Assembly: GCA_029204225.1 (NCBI GenBank)
Contig: CM055097.1
Span: 73,089,716 to 73,153,715, forward strand
Reading direction: 5' to 3'
Source of the DNA: Diphasiastrum complanatum
Taxonomy: Eukaryota; Streptophyta; Lycopodiopsida; Lycopodiales; Lycopodiaceae
DNA length: 64,000 nt
Numbering within the stretch: position 1 is the first letter of the stretch; every line of letters begins with the position of its first letter. This document shows, piece by piece, positions 11,115-21,864 of this stretch. The notes below the pieces were generated by a model. The model saw only the letters and a program-made list of their open reading frames with translations. It made no database searches and was not told where the DNA came from. A program made the position numbers and the translations under genes.

Positions 11115-11122
11115 AGAGGTAG

Positions 11123-11404
11123 TGTGAGAAATTGTCAACTAGTTTGATCTAGTTCATTTGGCAATTTAGGCCAATATGCATTTTATACTTGGAGATTTAT
11201 GAAGTTATTTTTAGTCTAAGTTCATTTGAATTAGCACTTTTGGAAATTGTGGGAAATGTAGTAGGTCGAGTTTGGGAAGATTCAAATTTGAATATTTTGG
11301 TACATTGAATCTAGTCTATTTGTGAGTAGGGTTTTAGATCTAGAAGTTTCCTATTGTTGATAAGATTGGAAATAGTGTACAAGCGTGGGAAGAGATACAT
11401 TCTC

Positions 11405-11491
<87 letters not shown>

Positions 11492-11810
11492 TCGTTCATG
11501 CTTATACATGAGTTCTCTTTTGGTTCATATATCCATTGGTGCACTATAGTGTTGATATCTTGCAGTATTGTGTTTAGAATGCAATTGTATGTTGTGATTT
11601 GGATCCACACGTGTGAAATATAGTACCTTATTGTTATTGTATGGACAACAACTTCATTTTATCATATATTTGATGTTTGATCAAGATCTTGTTGCGTTTT
11701 CATCTTCTATGTGTAGTAGATGTTAGATTTCTACATTGTCAATGGTGCTAGATGTGTTGTAGTTCATAACCAAAGATCAAAGGAAAATATTGGATCTTAG
11801 TGATATGATA
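11123..11810 (+). repeat. 3' LTR of RLC-D1, about 690 bp, containing an expanded CT tract
   Basis: It starts TGTGAGAAATTGTC straight after the purine tract GAAGAGGTAG. The same sequence starts at 41517, and its second half matches 42750-43180, which ends in CCACA next to a primer site. Here the match fades at about 11800, so the last bases are lost or mutated. It contains CACACGTGTG (11606-11615) and the microsatellite 11399-11488. There is no 5' partner because the element is 5'-truncated. Confidence 0.75.
11399..11488. repeat. (TC)n microsatellite, about 90 bp
   Basis: An almost pure TC tract with one A at 11410. The homologous LTR at 42840-42862 has only a short imperfect CT-rich stretch at this point, so the tract expanded within the LTR. 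Confidence 0.95.
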
Positions 11811-11819
11811 TAAAATTAA

Positions 11820-11964
11820 ATCTTCAATTTCAACCTTTTCTCCATTTCTCTTCTAGGTTGATCTCCATAGTAGCAACTAGGTCTATTATTTCAATTCATG
11901 GGGCCATTGTAATTGCAAAAGAGGCCTTAGAAATCAAATTAAAGGGACACTTGGCCTAGAGGGC
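11820..11964. repeat. Dispersed 145-bp segment X, copy 1
   Basis: It matches 41372-41516 over the same length with only scattered differences, ending in TTGGCCTAGAGGGC. Copy 1 lies right of a D-type LTR; copy 2 lies directly left of one. There is no coding content. Confidence 0.8.
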
Positions 11965-13139
11965 TAGGAATGTGAGAAAATATTTTTGAAGAGAACTATA
12001 CAACATGTTCAATGTGATGAAAAATGTGTCTTGTATATACAAAAATTTCTGAAAAAATCTACAAGCTATCAAAGTTCCAATACATATTGGTGTGTTTTGA
12101 GTATAGTAAGGGTTAAGACATCACTCTCAAGGGTCAACACCCTTTGATCTAATCTAGAGGTCATTAATTCAAGATATAACACTTAGATCCAACTATGTGC
12201 TAGACCAAATTAGTCGCCTCTCTAATATTACAAATGTCTGCACATGGATTTCAAAGCTTAGAGAAGGTTAGACACATCTAAAGGAGATCAATACATTAGA
12301 GAAAGAGTTGAGAGTGGAAACCATGATACATTGAAGTCAAAATTGGAAGATACATATTGTATACTAAACTTCTTCAACTACTTCAATTGAGAAATAAATC
12401 TATTTGCTAATCTAGAACAATTACTACCAAATGACTAAGCTATCTCAATCCCATTATTTTAGGTAGATATTGAGTCAAGATCTTTTCACTATTGTACTAA
12501 TTTTATCTTACAGTTGGATATCTAGGCAAGATTCAAGTTAATTTAAGTGACTAGTCTATTTGCCCTATTTGAGAGTTTGCCTCCCCATATCTAACTTCAC
12601 CTGATTGAAAGGCCAAACATTGACATATTGACTTGAAAATTGTAACACACCTAAGACCAAGTGCTTGGCTTACACTCAACTTTGTAATTTCTAGTGCAAT
12701 TGCCATAGTACTGAAATTAATGAAGTCAGACCACTACAAGTTGCAAAAATGATGAAGGCCCCTTTTTATACAAAGAAGCCATACAATATGACTGTACCAA
12801 TACAAAATATCTCTAATCATACTTTAACATAATTCAATTTTTGAATGAGTAGATGAGATTTTGAAAAGCACGTATACAAAAAGTATCAATATCATCCCAA
12901 GGGTCTTTCATGAATTTCCTACAATGTATTGTTGCAAGCACAAACTTGTGAAGAATCCCCAACTAGACTCCATTTGGCCAAATTCGTACAAGCAAAAATG
13001 GCTCTATAGAGTAACTCATTTTCACGCCCTTTTGGTTTATGCCAATGGAGGGGGATGGGGCAATGAACCCATGACCTCACGTTTGAAAGTAAAGGCCATA
13101 TCCCTTGGCTTAGCACAACATAGTGCACACATTGACAAC
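11965..13139. other. Intergenic, no supported gene
   Basis: AT-rich unique-looking DNA. The frame at 12861-13289 has no recognisable domain and is made partly of a short tandem duplication. A weak tRNA-like B-box (GGTTCATTGCC, minus strand, 13059-13069) could be a SINE head. Confidence 0.4.
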
Positions 13140-13289
13140 ATATTCTTGATGTTTCTAGATACGATCAACATGTGGGATCATAGAGAATCTATCTTGGGTG
13201 GACTAGCAACAACATATCGTTTGATGTCTCTTGATATTATGAACACATGGGATCGTAGAGAATCTACCTTGTGGACTAGCAAAACTTAG
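13140..13289. repeat. Two-copy tandem duplication, period about 73 bp
   Basis: TGGGATCATAGAGAATCTATCTTG and a near copy, TGGGATCGTAGAGAATC and following bases, repeat with GATGT-type starts at about 13148 and 13222. It lies downstream of the UGT gene's 3' end and is not coding. Confidence 0.7.
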
Positions 13290-13488
13290 ACTATACATCA
13301 TCTCAAAAAATGCCATAGAGATAAAAATAATCCTACTAAAGTGTATCACTTTAATATACATTAGAATACCAAATCAAGCATAAATTCGGAGCCGAAATCA
13401 AGTAAAAAGCGAAGCAACGCGCCGCCTGACAAACACAAACGTCAAAACGTCAAGTGTGAGCGGACACTCACCAAAATGGAGAGAGAGC

Positions 13489-14943
13489 TCAGGTTTGTGT
13501 ATGAGTAATTGTTGCTGCTTGAATAAAGGCATCTAATGCTTTGTGAGAAGATCCAGCTTCTGACACAGCCCTTGCTGCCTGCTCCTTCAGAGCTCTAGCC
13601 CTCCTCCTCGCAGCTCGTCCTTCCTCCCCCTGCATGAGCTCCATCACTGCAATCTCTACGTTCTCACTCTCTGCTACGCCATCTGGTCCCCTCTGCAGAT
13701 TTACTCCCACCTTGAACTGATTTATCACCATCCGGCTGTTCATGTGTTGCTCAGCGAATAGAGGCAGCGGCAATATTGGCACTCCGCTGGAAATGCTCTC
13801 TAGGGTAGAGTTCCAACCGCAGTGGCTCATGAAGCCACCTGTGGAGGGGTGAGAGAGGATGAGCAACTGTGGAGCCCAGGTAGAGATGATCAGGCCACGG
13901 TTATGTGTTCGTGCAAAGAAACCTTCTGGAAATAGAGTGGATTGATCTGTTTCAGATGTTGGTAGTCTTAAAATCCAAAGAAATGCTTGCTGGCAGGCAT
14001 CCAAACCTTTGGCTATCTCTTGGATCTGACGAATGCTCAGAATAGCTATGCTACCGAATGAGATGAATAAAACTGAAGAGGGTGCCTGCGCGTTTAACCA
14101 CTGCAGGCACTCGTTATCTGTCTCTATAAATGCTTCTTGATCAATGGGCTCGCCCCTCAAGAATTTGGAAGGAAGTATCGGGCCTAATGCGTAGATCGGT
14201 ACCTTATTTGGGTTGATTGCTTCAGTGCTTGCGGCATCTATGGCTTCTCCTTCTAATTCATAGAATGTATTGACAAGTATTCCAGAGGATTCGTGAAGCT
14301 TAAATAAGTTACGGAATGAGAAATTCCTCCTTTCCTTCAAAGTGCTCTGCCTCCACGACTCGGGCATGTCAGAGCCATCCATCGGCGGTAGTCCAGGAAT
14401 CACGATATCCCTAGCATCGGGAGCCGCTGGAACTATGCCTTGTTCAATCAAGTGCGGTAGATACAACATCAAAGCAAGACACAAACATGGCGAAGGATAG
14501 AACACATATCGTGGAATCTTAAACTTGTTGGCTGTATCCTGTGACCACGAAACATAGAAATCGCTGATAATACACAACGGAGGAGGAATAGAACTCTCCC
14601 TCTGTGCATCTTCGATCAGTCCATTTACCGTTTGCTCGAAAGCTGGAGCCATATTCTCCGCGATCCTAATCACCAACAGAAGGCTATCGGAACCTTGATC
14701 TAAGCCCTGCTCTGCAACAGGTACCACATCTGGAAGTCCTATCAGTCGAATGCGAGGACTCAATCCCGAACCATGGCGCTTCCTAATCCTTGCGATCCTG
14801 TGCTCTGCACATACGAAAGTAATTATGAAGCCTTGAGAGGTTAGCGTCTCTGCAAATTTGAGAGCTGGAATGATGTGTCCTTGGGTAGGGAAAGGAAGGA
14901 TTATAGCATGAGCATGAGCACGAGGCTGAGCTTGAAAATCCAT
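13489..14943 (-). CDS. Family-1 UDP-glycosyltransferase (plant UGT), single exon
   Basis: A 484-residue soluble GT-B enzyme, predicted to transfer sugar from a UDP-sugar to a small acceptor in the cytosol. The N-terminus has H12-A-I-I-L-P-F-P-T-Q-G-H, with H12 as the expected catalytic base, and D128 in I-I-S-D-F is the likely activating Asp. The PSPG donor box is exactly 44 residues, W356 to Q399, with H374-C-G-W-N-S379 and E382. The final Gln is the usual marker for UDP-glucose. One oddity is L393, where most plant UGTs have Trp (W-P-x-F-A-E-Q). There is no signal peptide or membrane anchor. Length is normal (450-500 aa) and no intron is seen. The start at 14943 puts H12 where the family has it. 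The acceptor cannot be told from sequence. Confidence 0.95.
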   Translation of the reverse strand: MDFQAQPRAHAHAIILPFPTQGHIIPALKFAETLTSQGFIITFVCAEHRIARIRKRHGSGLSPRIRLIGLPDVVPVAEQGLDQGSDSLLLVIRIAENMAPAFEQTVNGLIEDAQRESSIPPPLCIISDFYVSWSQDTANKFKIPRYVFYPSPCLCLALMLYLPHLIEQGIVPAAPDARDIVIPGLPPMDGSDMPESWRQSTLKERRNFSFRNLFKLHESSGILVNTFYELEGEAIDAASTEAINPNKVPIYALGPILPSKFLRGEPIDQEAFIETDNECLQWLNAQAPSSVLFISFGSIAILSIRQIQEIAKGLDACQQAFLWILRLPTSETDQSTLFPEGFFARTHNRGLIISTWAPQLLILSHPSTGGFMSHCGWNSTLESISSGVPILPLPLFAEQHMNSRMVINQFKVGVNLQRGPDGVAESENVEIAVMELMQGEEGRAARRRARALKEQAARAVSEAGSSHKALDAFIQAATITHTQT

Positions 14944-15003
14944 GATGAAATCGAAAAGTGAGAGTGAAGCAACTCATGGAAACAGCGCATTCCCATTAAA
15001 TTT

Positions 15004-15013
15004 CATATATAAA
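15004..15013 (-). promoter_or_regulatory. TATA box of the UGT gene
   Basis: The minus strand reads TTTATATATG about 60-70 bases upstream of the UGT start codon. That would put transcription start about 30 bases further on and leave a short 5' UTR. It is the only good TATA sequence close to the gene. Confidence 0.6.
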
Positions 15014-15189
15014 GCGCTGCAATTGCGTAGGCCTTCGAGCCACTGCCAGGAATGCGTGGCTGTGGCTGCGGCTGTGTGGGATGGGACCAAAACCAGACAG
15101 CACCGCAAAATAAGGGAAAGAGACCACTTTCACCAAGGGGGCAATTGTTGGCCTCTTAGGCCATTCTGGAGAAGGGTCTTCTTATGAGA

Positions 15190-16049
15190 TTCGTGGCTTT
15201 AGGCAAAAGGCCTTTCTTGACAAAAGGACTAATCTTCCCAGAATGAAAACAGTTATTACATTTTTTTTGGCCACTGAAGGTGCACTTAAACTAAAAATTA
15301 CATGCATCCTTTTGCACCTAGGGAACTGTTTTATGTCAAGGGTGGTGGCCATAGAGGATTATGGCATGGGCGCAGAGAATTACAGCAAAATGTGCATAAA
15401 TTAGTCAAGCCTCATTGGGTAAAGCCCTTGAATAGTGCTTTACATTGAGTAAAGCCCTCTAGCAAAACTATACACCCCTTCAAGCAGTTGTTGCCCTCAA
15501 GGAGCTTTAAGACCTCACCTAGGCACTAGCCAACAATAGTTGCCCTTGCCACGTATCTAATCTACATTTAAAATTTGGTGTGAAGTTTACACTCAATCAT
15601 GAACATTCCCAATTTTTTCTTATGATGGGTCCAATAGCAGTGTTCGGGAAAGCCAGCAAAGTATAGAAATAAAATCGACATATTTCTTCAAAAACCAGTT
15701 TAGTAACAAACTTACATGAAGTTGACCTTTTAAAATGACAACTTTTTAAAATGCAGGATATGCAAGAAATTTGTGTATAGTAAAGTAGGTAAATCCTTAT
15801 AGAACAGAGGTTTATTAATGTAAATTTTAAAAAAATTGACAACTTTCTAGTAAATGCAAGAAATGAGAGGGAACCCCTGAAAAATTCCCAAAACAATGGT
15901 CCATTAGAGTTGAGTTGCCATCACAAGTTACCTTGGCATCAAATGAGGTTGGTGGGTTGCACGAAACACATGCATGGATGACAAAGAGTTTTGCCATCTC
16001 ATGCATCACATCATGTCTATTCAAGTGACTAGTCTAAAACACTTATGAC
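15190..16049. other. Intergenic, no supported gene
   Basis: Upstream flank of the UGT gene. The short frames here have no recognisable domain, and I see no retroelement signature. Confidence 0.4.
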
Positions 16050-16255
16050 TATTTTTAAAAATATGAACCAATCTCAAAGCCTCCATTTCGAATGTGGGCT
16101 GAGCCTTTCCTAACTATGAATCAATCTCCAGCCTCCATTCTTAATAGAGTGTAACATTTTTTTTGTTTATAAATCAATCTCAAGCCTCCATTTAAAAAAT
16201 GGCGCATGACTATTTTCTAATTATGAACTAGTCTTAAACCTCCATTTCAAATAAG
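16050..16255. repeat. Diverged tandem repeat, four copies of about 52-57 bp
   Basis: The box TATGAAYCAATCTC-AGCCTCCATTT recurs at about 16061, 16114, 16165 and 16223 with 10-25% differences. Non-coding. Confidence 0.7.
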
Positions 16256-17396
16256 GATCTTGTGAGAAACCCGTCTAATCCTAATTTTAAAAGATGTCTT
16301 AAACATGTTCCCTTGGTTTGAGATGCAATGAAATGTGCCGCAATGCACCTCAAAAAAATAAGTATATGCACATATAAACGAATACTTTTCAAAGCTAAAA
16401 ATATAACGTGTTTTGCTTGTTTGAAATACATACTACATGTTATCTTTGAATTTTCTAGTTCATTGGAGGGCATTATATTATTTATTGCTTAGTTTAACAC
16501 TTGTGTATGAGCTTTTGGGTGTTAAAGGACTTTAAAACAAAAGTTCATGAACCTCTTAGCATAAACTATGACAATAAAGTTCATGGGCTTCTAGTTCTAA
16601 AGAGCTTTGTTGGACATAAGGCCCAAGAGCATTTTTGCATAAAGCATTATATTCCAACAAAAAGGTCAAACAAGTTTCAAACACAATAAAGGCTCAAAGT
16701 CAATATTTACGTGGTTTTGAGCTCCCTGCTAGACGCAAAAAATGATCAATTTTGGTCATAGCATAATATTTTAACAAGTGTCTCTGCATAATAAACTCAT
16801 TTGGCATGTGCCTATTTTGCATATTTTTGCATCCATGCCCTTGGGCAAGCAAAACGACCTCAACACATGGCAAAGCCACACATGGCAGAGCCATGTCTCG
16901 TAAATCTTCAACAACTAACAACCCTCCTACAATTCTGAGAGGAGAAAGTTGTTCAATTTCAGTATTGTGTGGCATAGCCATGTAGATTAGAATTATATTA
17001 TTTTAACTTGCATGACTGTTGCAACACAATAATTTGGTGACTGTTCGCTGTCAAAAACAAGACAATATGTGAATAAGTGAATAACATACCTGTAGTATTG
17101 TTCACTATTGCTTTGGAGACAACACCCACACGTGTATTCGCTTACAGACGTGTATACCGGAAGCAAAAATGTAGTATCAATTTCTGATAATCAAGGTATC
17201 ATGTGAGCTCATTACCTTTTCAGCATAACAAGCTAATGATACTCCTTCGATGCATATGATCATTCAATCAAACAAACCATAGCTTTCTTACCTTAGTTAG
17301 CAGTATCTTCCACCCGTATACTCTTCCACAAAGCTTTCGTTGGTCTTCTCTCATCCAAGCAGAGATGGCAGCAATAGAGAAGCCAACCAAGAGAGC

Positions 17397-17398
<2 letters not shown>
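16256..17398. other. Intergenic, no supported gene
   Basis: No domain is recognisable. The 93-codon minus-strand frame at 16700-16981 contains a short internal repeat (A-L-P-C-V) and nothing I can name. Confidence 0.35.

Positions 17399-17434
<36 letters not shown>
17399..17434. repeat. (GA)18 microsatellite
   Basis: A pure GA dinucleotide tract. Further short GA tracts lie at about 17550 and 17615. Confidence 0.95.
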
Positions 17435-17438
<4 letters not shown>

Positions 17439-18035
17439 AGAGTGAAACTTAGGGTTGTAGTGATCTTTCCTTTTATAGAAATTCCAGTAGTCCTTGGTGT
17501 TGTGTGCGAAATCAGAGCATGCACATATGCATTTACATAGAAGAAAAAGAGAGAGAGAACACCATTGCTATTTCCTTAAACTTACACACTACAATATGAG
17601 AGGAGTTTAGTACGTGAGAGAGAGGTAGAGGTTACACCTCTTCATAAGAGACCTCAGCCCCATTCACATTGGGATGGGGCCCAAACTATATTAAACTTGA
17701 CTTAAGGCACATTGGGCCTTTACCACATTTATTAATACATTTCAAGTATGTCTATAAATAACAAAGTGGCATTGCCCATGAATAGTAATTCTAACAGGTG
17801 CACCAGGTATTAGAAGATGCTCACCGTTAGATTGAATCCCTATCATGTGCACTAATCATAGTCGTTCGATGAAAACCAAATTTTCACCAAAAGACTTAGA
17901 AGTGGGATTTTTTTTTTTTGATGCCATGTTTCTAAGTTTAGCAAAGTAAGGCATTTTTGTTGGTATAGTATCATAAGGAAAAAAGGACTTTTTATAATGT
18001 TTTGAAAACCGAATGACATGTAGTACCAACATAGT
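17435..18035. other. No gene; possible old LTR-like DNA
   Basis: A minus-strand TATAAAAG at about 17470 and a TTCTAACA end at 17796 resemble LTR features. I could not find a matching second end or a target duplication. Confidence 0.25.
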
Positions 18036-18071
<36 letters not shown>

Positions 18072-18079
18072 GGGGGGGG
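18036..18079. repeat. Compound microsatellite (GA)12 followed by (G)19
   Basis: A GA tract runs straight into a 19-base G run at 18061-18079. Such long G runs are uncommon and are prone to sequencing error. Confidence 0.9.
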
Positions 18080-18362
18080 ATTTGATGTTTGCAATAATGG
18101 TTCAATTGTGTATGTGACAAAGATATCCAAAAAAAATAAAAGAGAGCAGGCGTTGAAAGAGTGAACAAGTTTGCACTCAAGCTTCGAGCTTACCGGTAAG
18201 TTTGTGTTCTTTCAAGCTTTTAATTATTTGAATACGTTAACTAACATAGTAAAAAGTCAAATGTAATTCATCACTTTTATTTTGTTCAATGCATTTTTGT
18301 TCGAAATATCAATGAAATTTATTCTATCTCAAGGTTATACATAAAAATGATTCATTAGTCCA

Positions 18363-18475
18363 TTGAGAGTATGGATTGTAGGACAATGTTGGTCATTAAA
18401 AAAACATGGATTACTAGATTCGGTTAAGGATGAACAAGGTATACAAGGAATGGAGGTGTCACTGTCGGATGTATA
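18363..18475 (-). pseudogene. Downstream piece of a coiled-coil reading frame split by RLC-A
   Basis: On the minus strand this continues the frame at 24762-24312 once RLC-A and one copy of its target site are removed (H-P-T-V-T-P-P-F-L-V-Y across the join). A stop follows about 15 codons later and the frame then decays. The product is not recognised. Confidence 0.45.
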
Positions 18476-19315
18476 TGTAGAACAACTGATCAGACAGATC
18501 TTGATTCTACTAACAAAGTGCGCAGTTTATTTGACAAAGGATAAAAAACGAACGCGGACTAGAAATATTTTTATTCGTGATCAACCTCAAAGGATTTGTG
18601 AACTTTGTCTTATAGTCAACTCGAAAGATTCGCAGAAAAGTTACTTGTAGAAACTCGTGGCTTTCTTGTTGAAGCGTGAAAGATTCGCGAATAGAATCTT
18701 GTCGCAAAATATTTTGTTTCTTGTTTAAACCTCAGATGTCGTGAAATTGTCGTGAACAATTCATTCTTCTAGACTGTTTTTCAAGCTCTCCTATCACGAA
18801 CAGTTCGCGAAACACGAAGCTGAGACAAAGAGATGGACTGTCGCGAATAATTCGCGCACAGAATTAATTCGACCCTGAAAACAGAGCATCTATTTGAATA
18901 TCAACCGTCGTAAATTGTTAGTTATCTATTGTTACAACATTGAAAGGCCAAAAGACCTATAACTAAAAGGCCAAAAGACCTGTCCTGTAGCAATATAAAT
19001 ACATGTGCACTACTCGTTGTAACTAACTCAATCAGAGACACAATAACGAGATAAGACAACAAGAGATGTATATTGATGATTCAGATTTAGAGTTATAAAA
19101 ATTCATTTTTGATCAATAGTTTTATATTTTCTAAAATTGTCTTAAGTTGTCTCTTACTTTGGCATATAATTTTTGCACGCATATTCAATCATAGCTAATA
19201 TTGTTCTATTAGTACATAAATCAGATACAAACCCAGATAAGACACTGATATTAGTTTGATTTATTTAAACTTGCATCGTGTTTTCTGTGGAAGAATAATT
19301 ACTATTTTTCCTATA
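18476..19315 (+). repeat. 5' LTR of RLC-A (840 bp)
   Basis: TG at the 5' end; the CA at the 3' end is mutated to TA. A TATA box (ATATAAATAC) lies at 18994-19001. Several palindromic boxes of the type TCGCGAA-n3-TTCGCGA lie in U3 (18735-18860), and AAGGCCAAAAGACCTGT occurs twice in tandem just before the TATA box. Confidence 0.92.
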
Positions 19316-19316
19316 G

Positions 19317-19328
19317 TGGTATCAGAGC
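19317..19328 (+). other. Primer-binding site of RLC-A (initiator tRNA-Met)
   Basis: A perfect TGGTATCAGAGC, one base inside the LTR end. Confidence 0.93.
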
Positions 19329-19418
19329 ATATGGAATTAAAACTGATACAGTAATATCTGAACAAATCAGATCTCCCTCTCAACAAGCCGCTATCTGGAG
19401 GTTATTCAAAAATAGAAG

Positions 19419-20510
19419 ATGTCGTCGATCATCGATATTCAAGATAAGATCACTACGATCTTGGATCAGAAGATTCAAACTACTTGATTTGGAAATTAAA
19501 GACTTCACTCTTGTTGAAGGACAAAGGTCCATGACAATGGGTAGAACCAATTGAGGAGAAGCCAGTAGCTACTCCTGGTAAAGAACTTCGGGAATAGAGT
19601 TTAAAAAATGACAAAGCTATAGCAATTATTGCGTCTTCAGTGCATGACAATATAATGCTAGATCTTACATCAATTTCGAACGCAAAAAATTTATGAGAAG
19701 AATTGCAAACCAAGAATGAGACTCAATCTCGTAATCAAATTATGTTCTTGGAAGATCAATTAACTTACCTATAGTGGGACGACAAAGAGCTAAACACATT
19801 CATGCGAAAGATAAAAGATCTGGTTGTTTCCTTGCAAAATTTTGGTGCAGAAAATACAATTTCTAAGGAAAAACAGCTTAGTTATTTACAAAGTTAAGGA
19901 GGAAGTAGAAGCTCGTGAATGTTATGACGACAATGGTGATTCAGAAAATGCTCTATTTACTCATAAGAATAAATCTTCTAAGAAGTCTAAGTTTAAGAGG
20001 GAGTCGTCTAAGAAAAATGAGTCTAAGACTAATGAACAACAATCTGAAAAACAACAGAAGAATTCTGGTGATAAGAAGATCTGCAACAGATGCAGAAGAT
20101 CAAGTCACACAGAAAAAAAGTGTTGGTTAAATCCAAAGATTCAATGCATTCATTGTCACGAATGGGGTCATGTAGCAGTAGACTATTATCAGAATCCCAA
20201 AAACAAAAAGGAGCAGAATCGAAGCAAACCTTCAGATTCAAACTATGTCGAAGACAAAGCAGAATGCTCTAGAACAGTAGAAGATAGAGCAACAAGGAAC
20301 TCAGCAGCCTATGTTAGTGCTGATCTATGTTGTTCATCTAATTCAATTCGAGAAGTAGTACTTGATCTAGGAGCCACCTCACATTTTGTTTTCTCAAAAC
20401 AAATTTTGTTTGAGTACAAGAAGACGAACTATTTGAGATTCATTATACTTGGAGATGGTTCTAAGCACGTGGTTGATGGAACTAGTGTATTATGGCAGGA
20501 CAAAAATTAG
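19419..20510 (+). pseudogene. RLC-A gag and protease
   Basis: The gag frame starts M-S-S-I-I-D at 19419 and reads with stops to about 19890. A 228-codon frame (19824-20510) holds a Lys-rich linker and two CCHC-type knuckles. The first, C-N-R-C-x4-H-x4-C, is complete; the second, C-I-H-C-x4-H-x4-Y, lacks its last Cys. The protease site reads L-D-L-G-A, so Ser of the usual D-S-G-A is Leu. In intact elements gag packages RNA and the protease matures the polyprotein. This copy is not functional. Confidence 0.85.
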
Positions 20511-20591
20511 GGTGACAAGAAACTGGAGAAAGCTCTCTATGTTCCTACTCTTTATAAAGATCTTCTATCTGCTAAGATAGTCAATACAGAC

Positions 20592-21560
20592 ATGTCAGTA
20601 ATCTTCATGAAGAACTCTTGTAAATTGTTGGAGAAAGATTTTGATAACCTGGTTGCTAAAGACAACAAAGAAGGAAATTTATATCACCTGAACATTCGAA
20701 CAAGAATCGAACAAATCAATCAAACTCAAGAATCGACGGATGTACTGTGGCACAAGAGGCTATGTCACATGAACATGGAAGCCGTGTACCAAGCCAACAA
20801 AAGTTAGAGAATTCAAGGAGTCGAAATCACAAGTAGAGATATTCGAACTACCTATGAATCCTGTCTTAAAGGCAAGATGACTAGAACAGCTTTCAGTAAG
20901 GATGCTTATAAAGCAACTAAGGTACTTGAAATTGTGCATTCAGATATTTGTGGACCATTCGGAGTATTGTCGTTAGGTGATGCAAAGTACTTCATAACGT
21001 TTATTTATGACTTCAGCAAGTTCGATGTGGTATACTTTATTCGTACCAAATCTGAAGCTTTCAAGAAATTCGTTGAGGATATGAATTGGGTTGAGAAGTA
21101 GACAGGCAATAAGTTGAAGCAAATTCGTACAGATCGTGGTGGTGAGTACATTTCCAATTAATTCAAAGCTTATTGTACTGATCGAGGTATTATGCATACA
21201 AAGACTGCATCTTACACACCTCAGCACAATGGAATAGCTGAACGAAGGAATCGTACACTGATGAAAGCTGCAAGGTGTATGATGGCTCATGCGAAAGCAC
21301 CAAAACAATTGTGGGCAGAAGCAGTGGCTACATCAAATTATCTTCAGAATTGTATTCTGAAATATCAAATACCGGATAAAACTCCTCATGAGATATGGTG
21401 GAAGTTGAAGCCAAATCTTGCTCAGATTGGATACGCAGTGTATATGCACATACCAGATAAGCTGAGAAAGGAACTCGATGAAAAGAGAGAACAAGATTTT
21501 TTGGTAGGATTCGAGTTACATTCGTCATATTATCGTGTCTTTGTACCATAAACTAGCAAG
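20592..21560 (+). pseudogene. RLC-A integrase remnant
   Basis: The pre-integrase zinc region reads W-H-K-R-L-C-H near 20745 and C-L-K-G-K near 20860. The core has all three catalytic residues: D in H-S-D-I-C-G-P (about 20940), D in R-T-D-R-G-G-E (about 21130) and E in I-A-E-R-R-N-R (about 21240). It is interrupted by stops at about 20805, 21100 and 21160. Integrase joins the cDNA into the genome with a 5-bp stagger, which fits the flanking repeats. Confidence 0.87.
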
Positions 21561-21864
21561 ATAAAAGTTGTTCGAGATGTTAAATTTGATGAGTCGAAGT
21601 ACATAGCAGACAATGATCTAGTCGGCTAAGAAATTCTCAAAAACTATTATGAGCTACCAACGACGACAGAAGAAAAACAAGCAGAATATAAAAGAGAGTT
21701 ACCAGATTCAGAGGGAGGTCAAGATCGAGTACCTAACAGACTCGAATTGCCAATTTGAATTCCATCAGAGCAGCTCGAATCATAATCAAACTCAAAACCT
21801 ATAGAATCGAACTTGAAACCACCTATGAGAAGATCAGACAAACAACAAAAACCACCAGAAAGGT

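Larger units (their letters stand above)
7826..11122 (+). mobile_element. Ty1/copia RLC-D1, 5'-truncated, with two foreign inserts
   Basis: It starts inside integrase (P-Q-Q-N-G-V-V-E-R-K-N) and runs through the integrase C-terminus, RT and RNase H to a polypurine tract just before the LTR at 11123. It is close to RLC-B at the other end of the window. It is broken by stops, by a 1074-bp tandem insert (8844-9917) and by about 85 bp of RLC-A-like filler (about 9999-10086). Everything upstream of integrase is missing. Confidence 0.9.

Noticed and set aside
11311-11610. Poly(Arg-Glu)/poly(Ser-Leu) open frames over the CT tracts at 11.4, 36.0 and 41.1 kb
   Set aside because: They are translations of dinucleotide repeats, not genes.
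13045-13130. Possible tRNA-derived SINE head on the minus strand
   Set aside because: A B-box-like GGTTCATTGCC is present, but the A-box is poor and no tail or target duplication was found.
12861-13289. 142-codon plus-strand frame downstream of UGT
   Set aside because: No domain, and part of it is a 73-bp tandem duplication.
17042-17796. Possible LTR (TGTTCGCTG ... TTCTAACA)
   Set aside because: The two edges do not give matching target sites and there is no second copy in the window.
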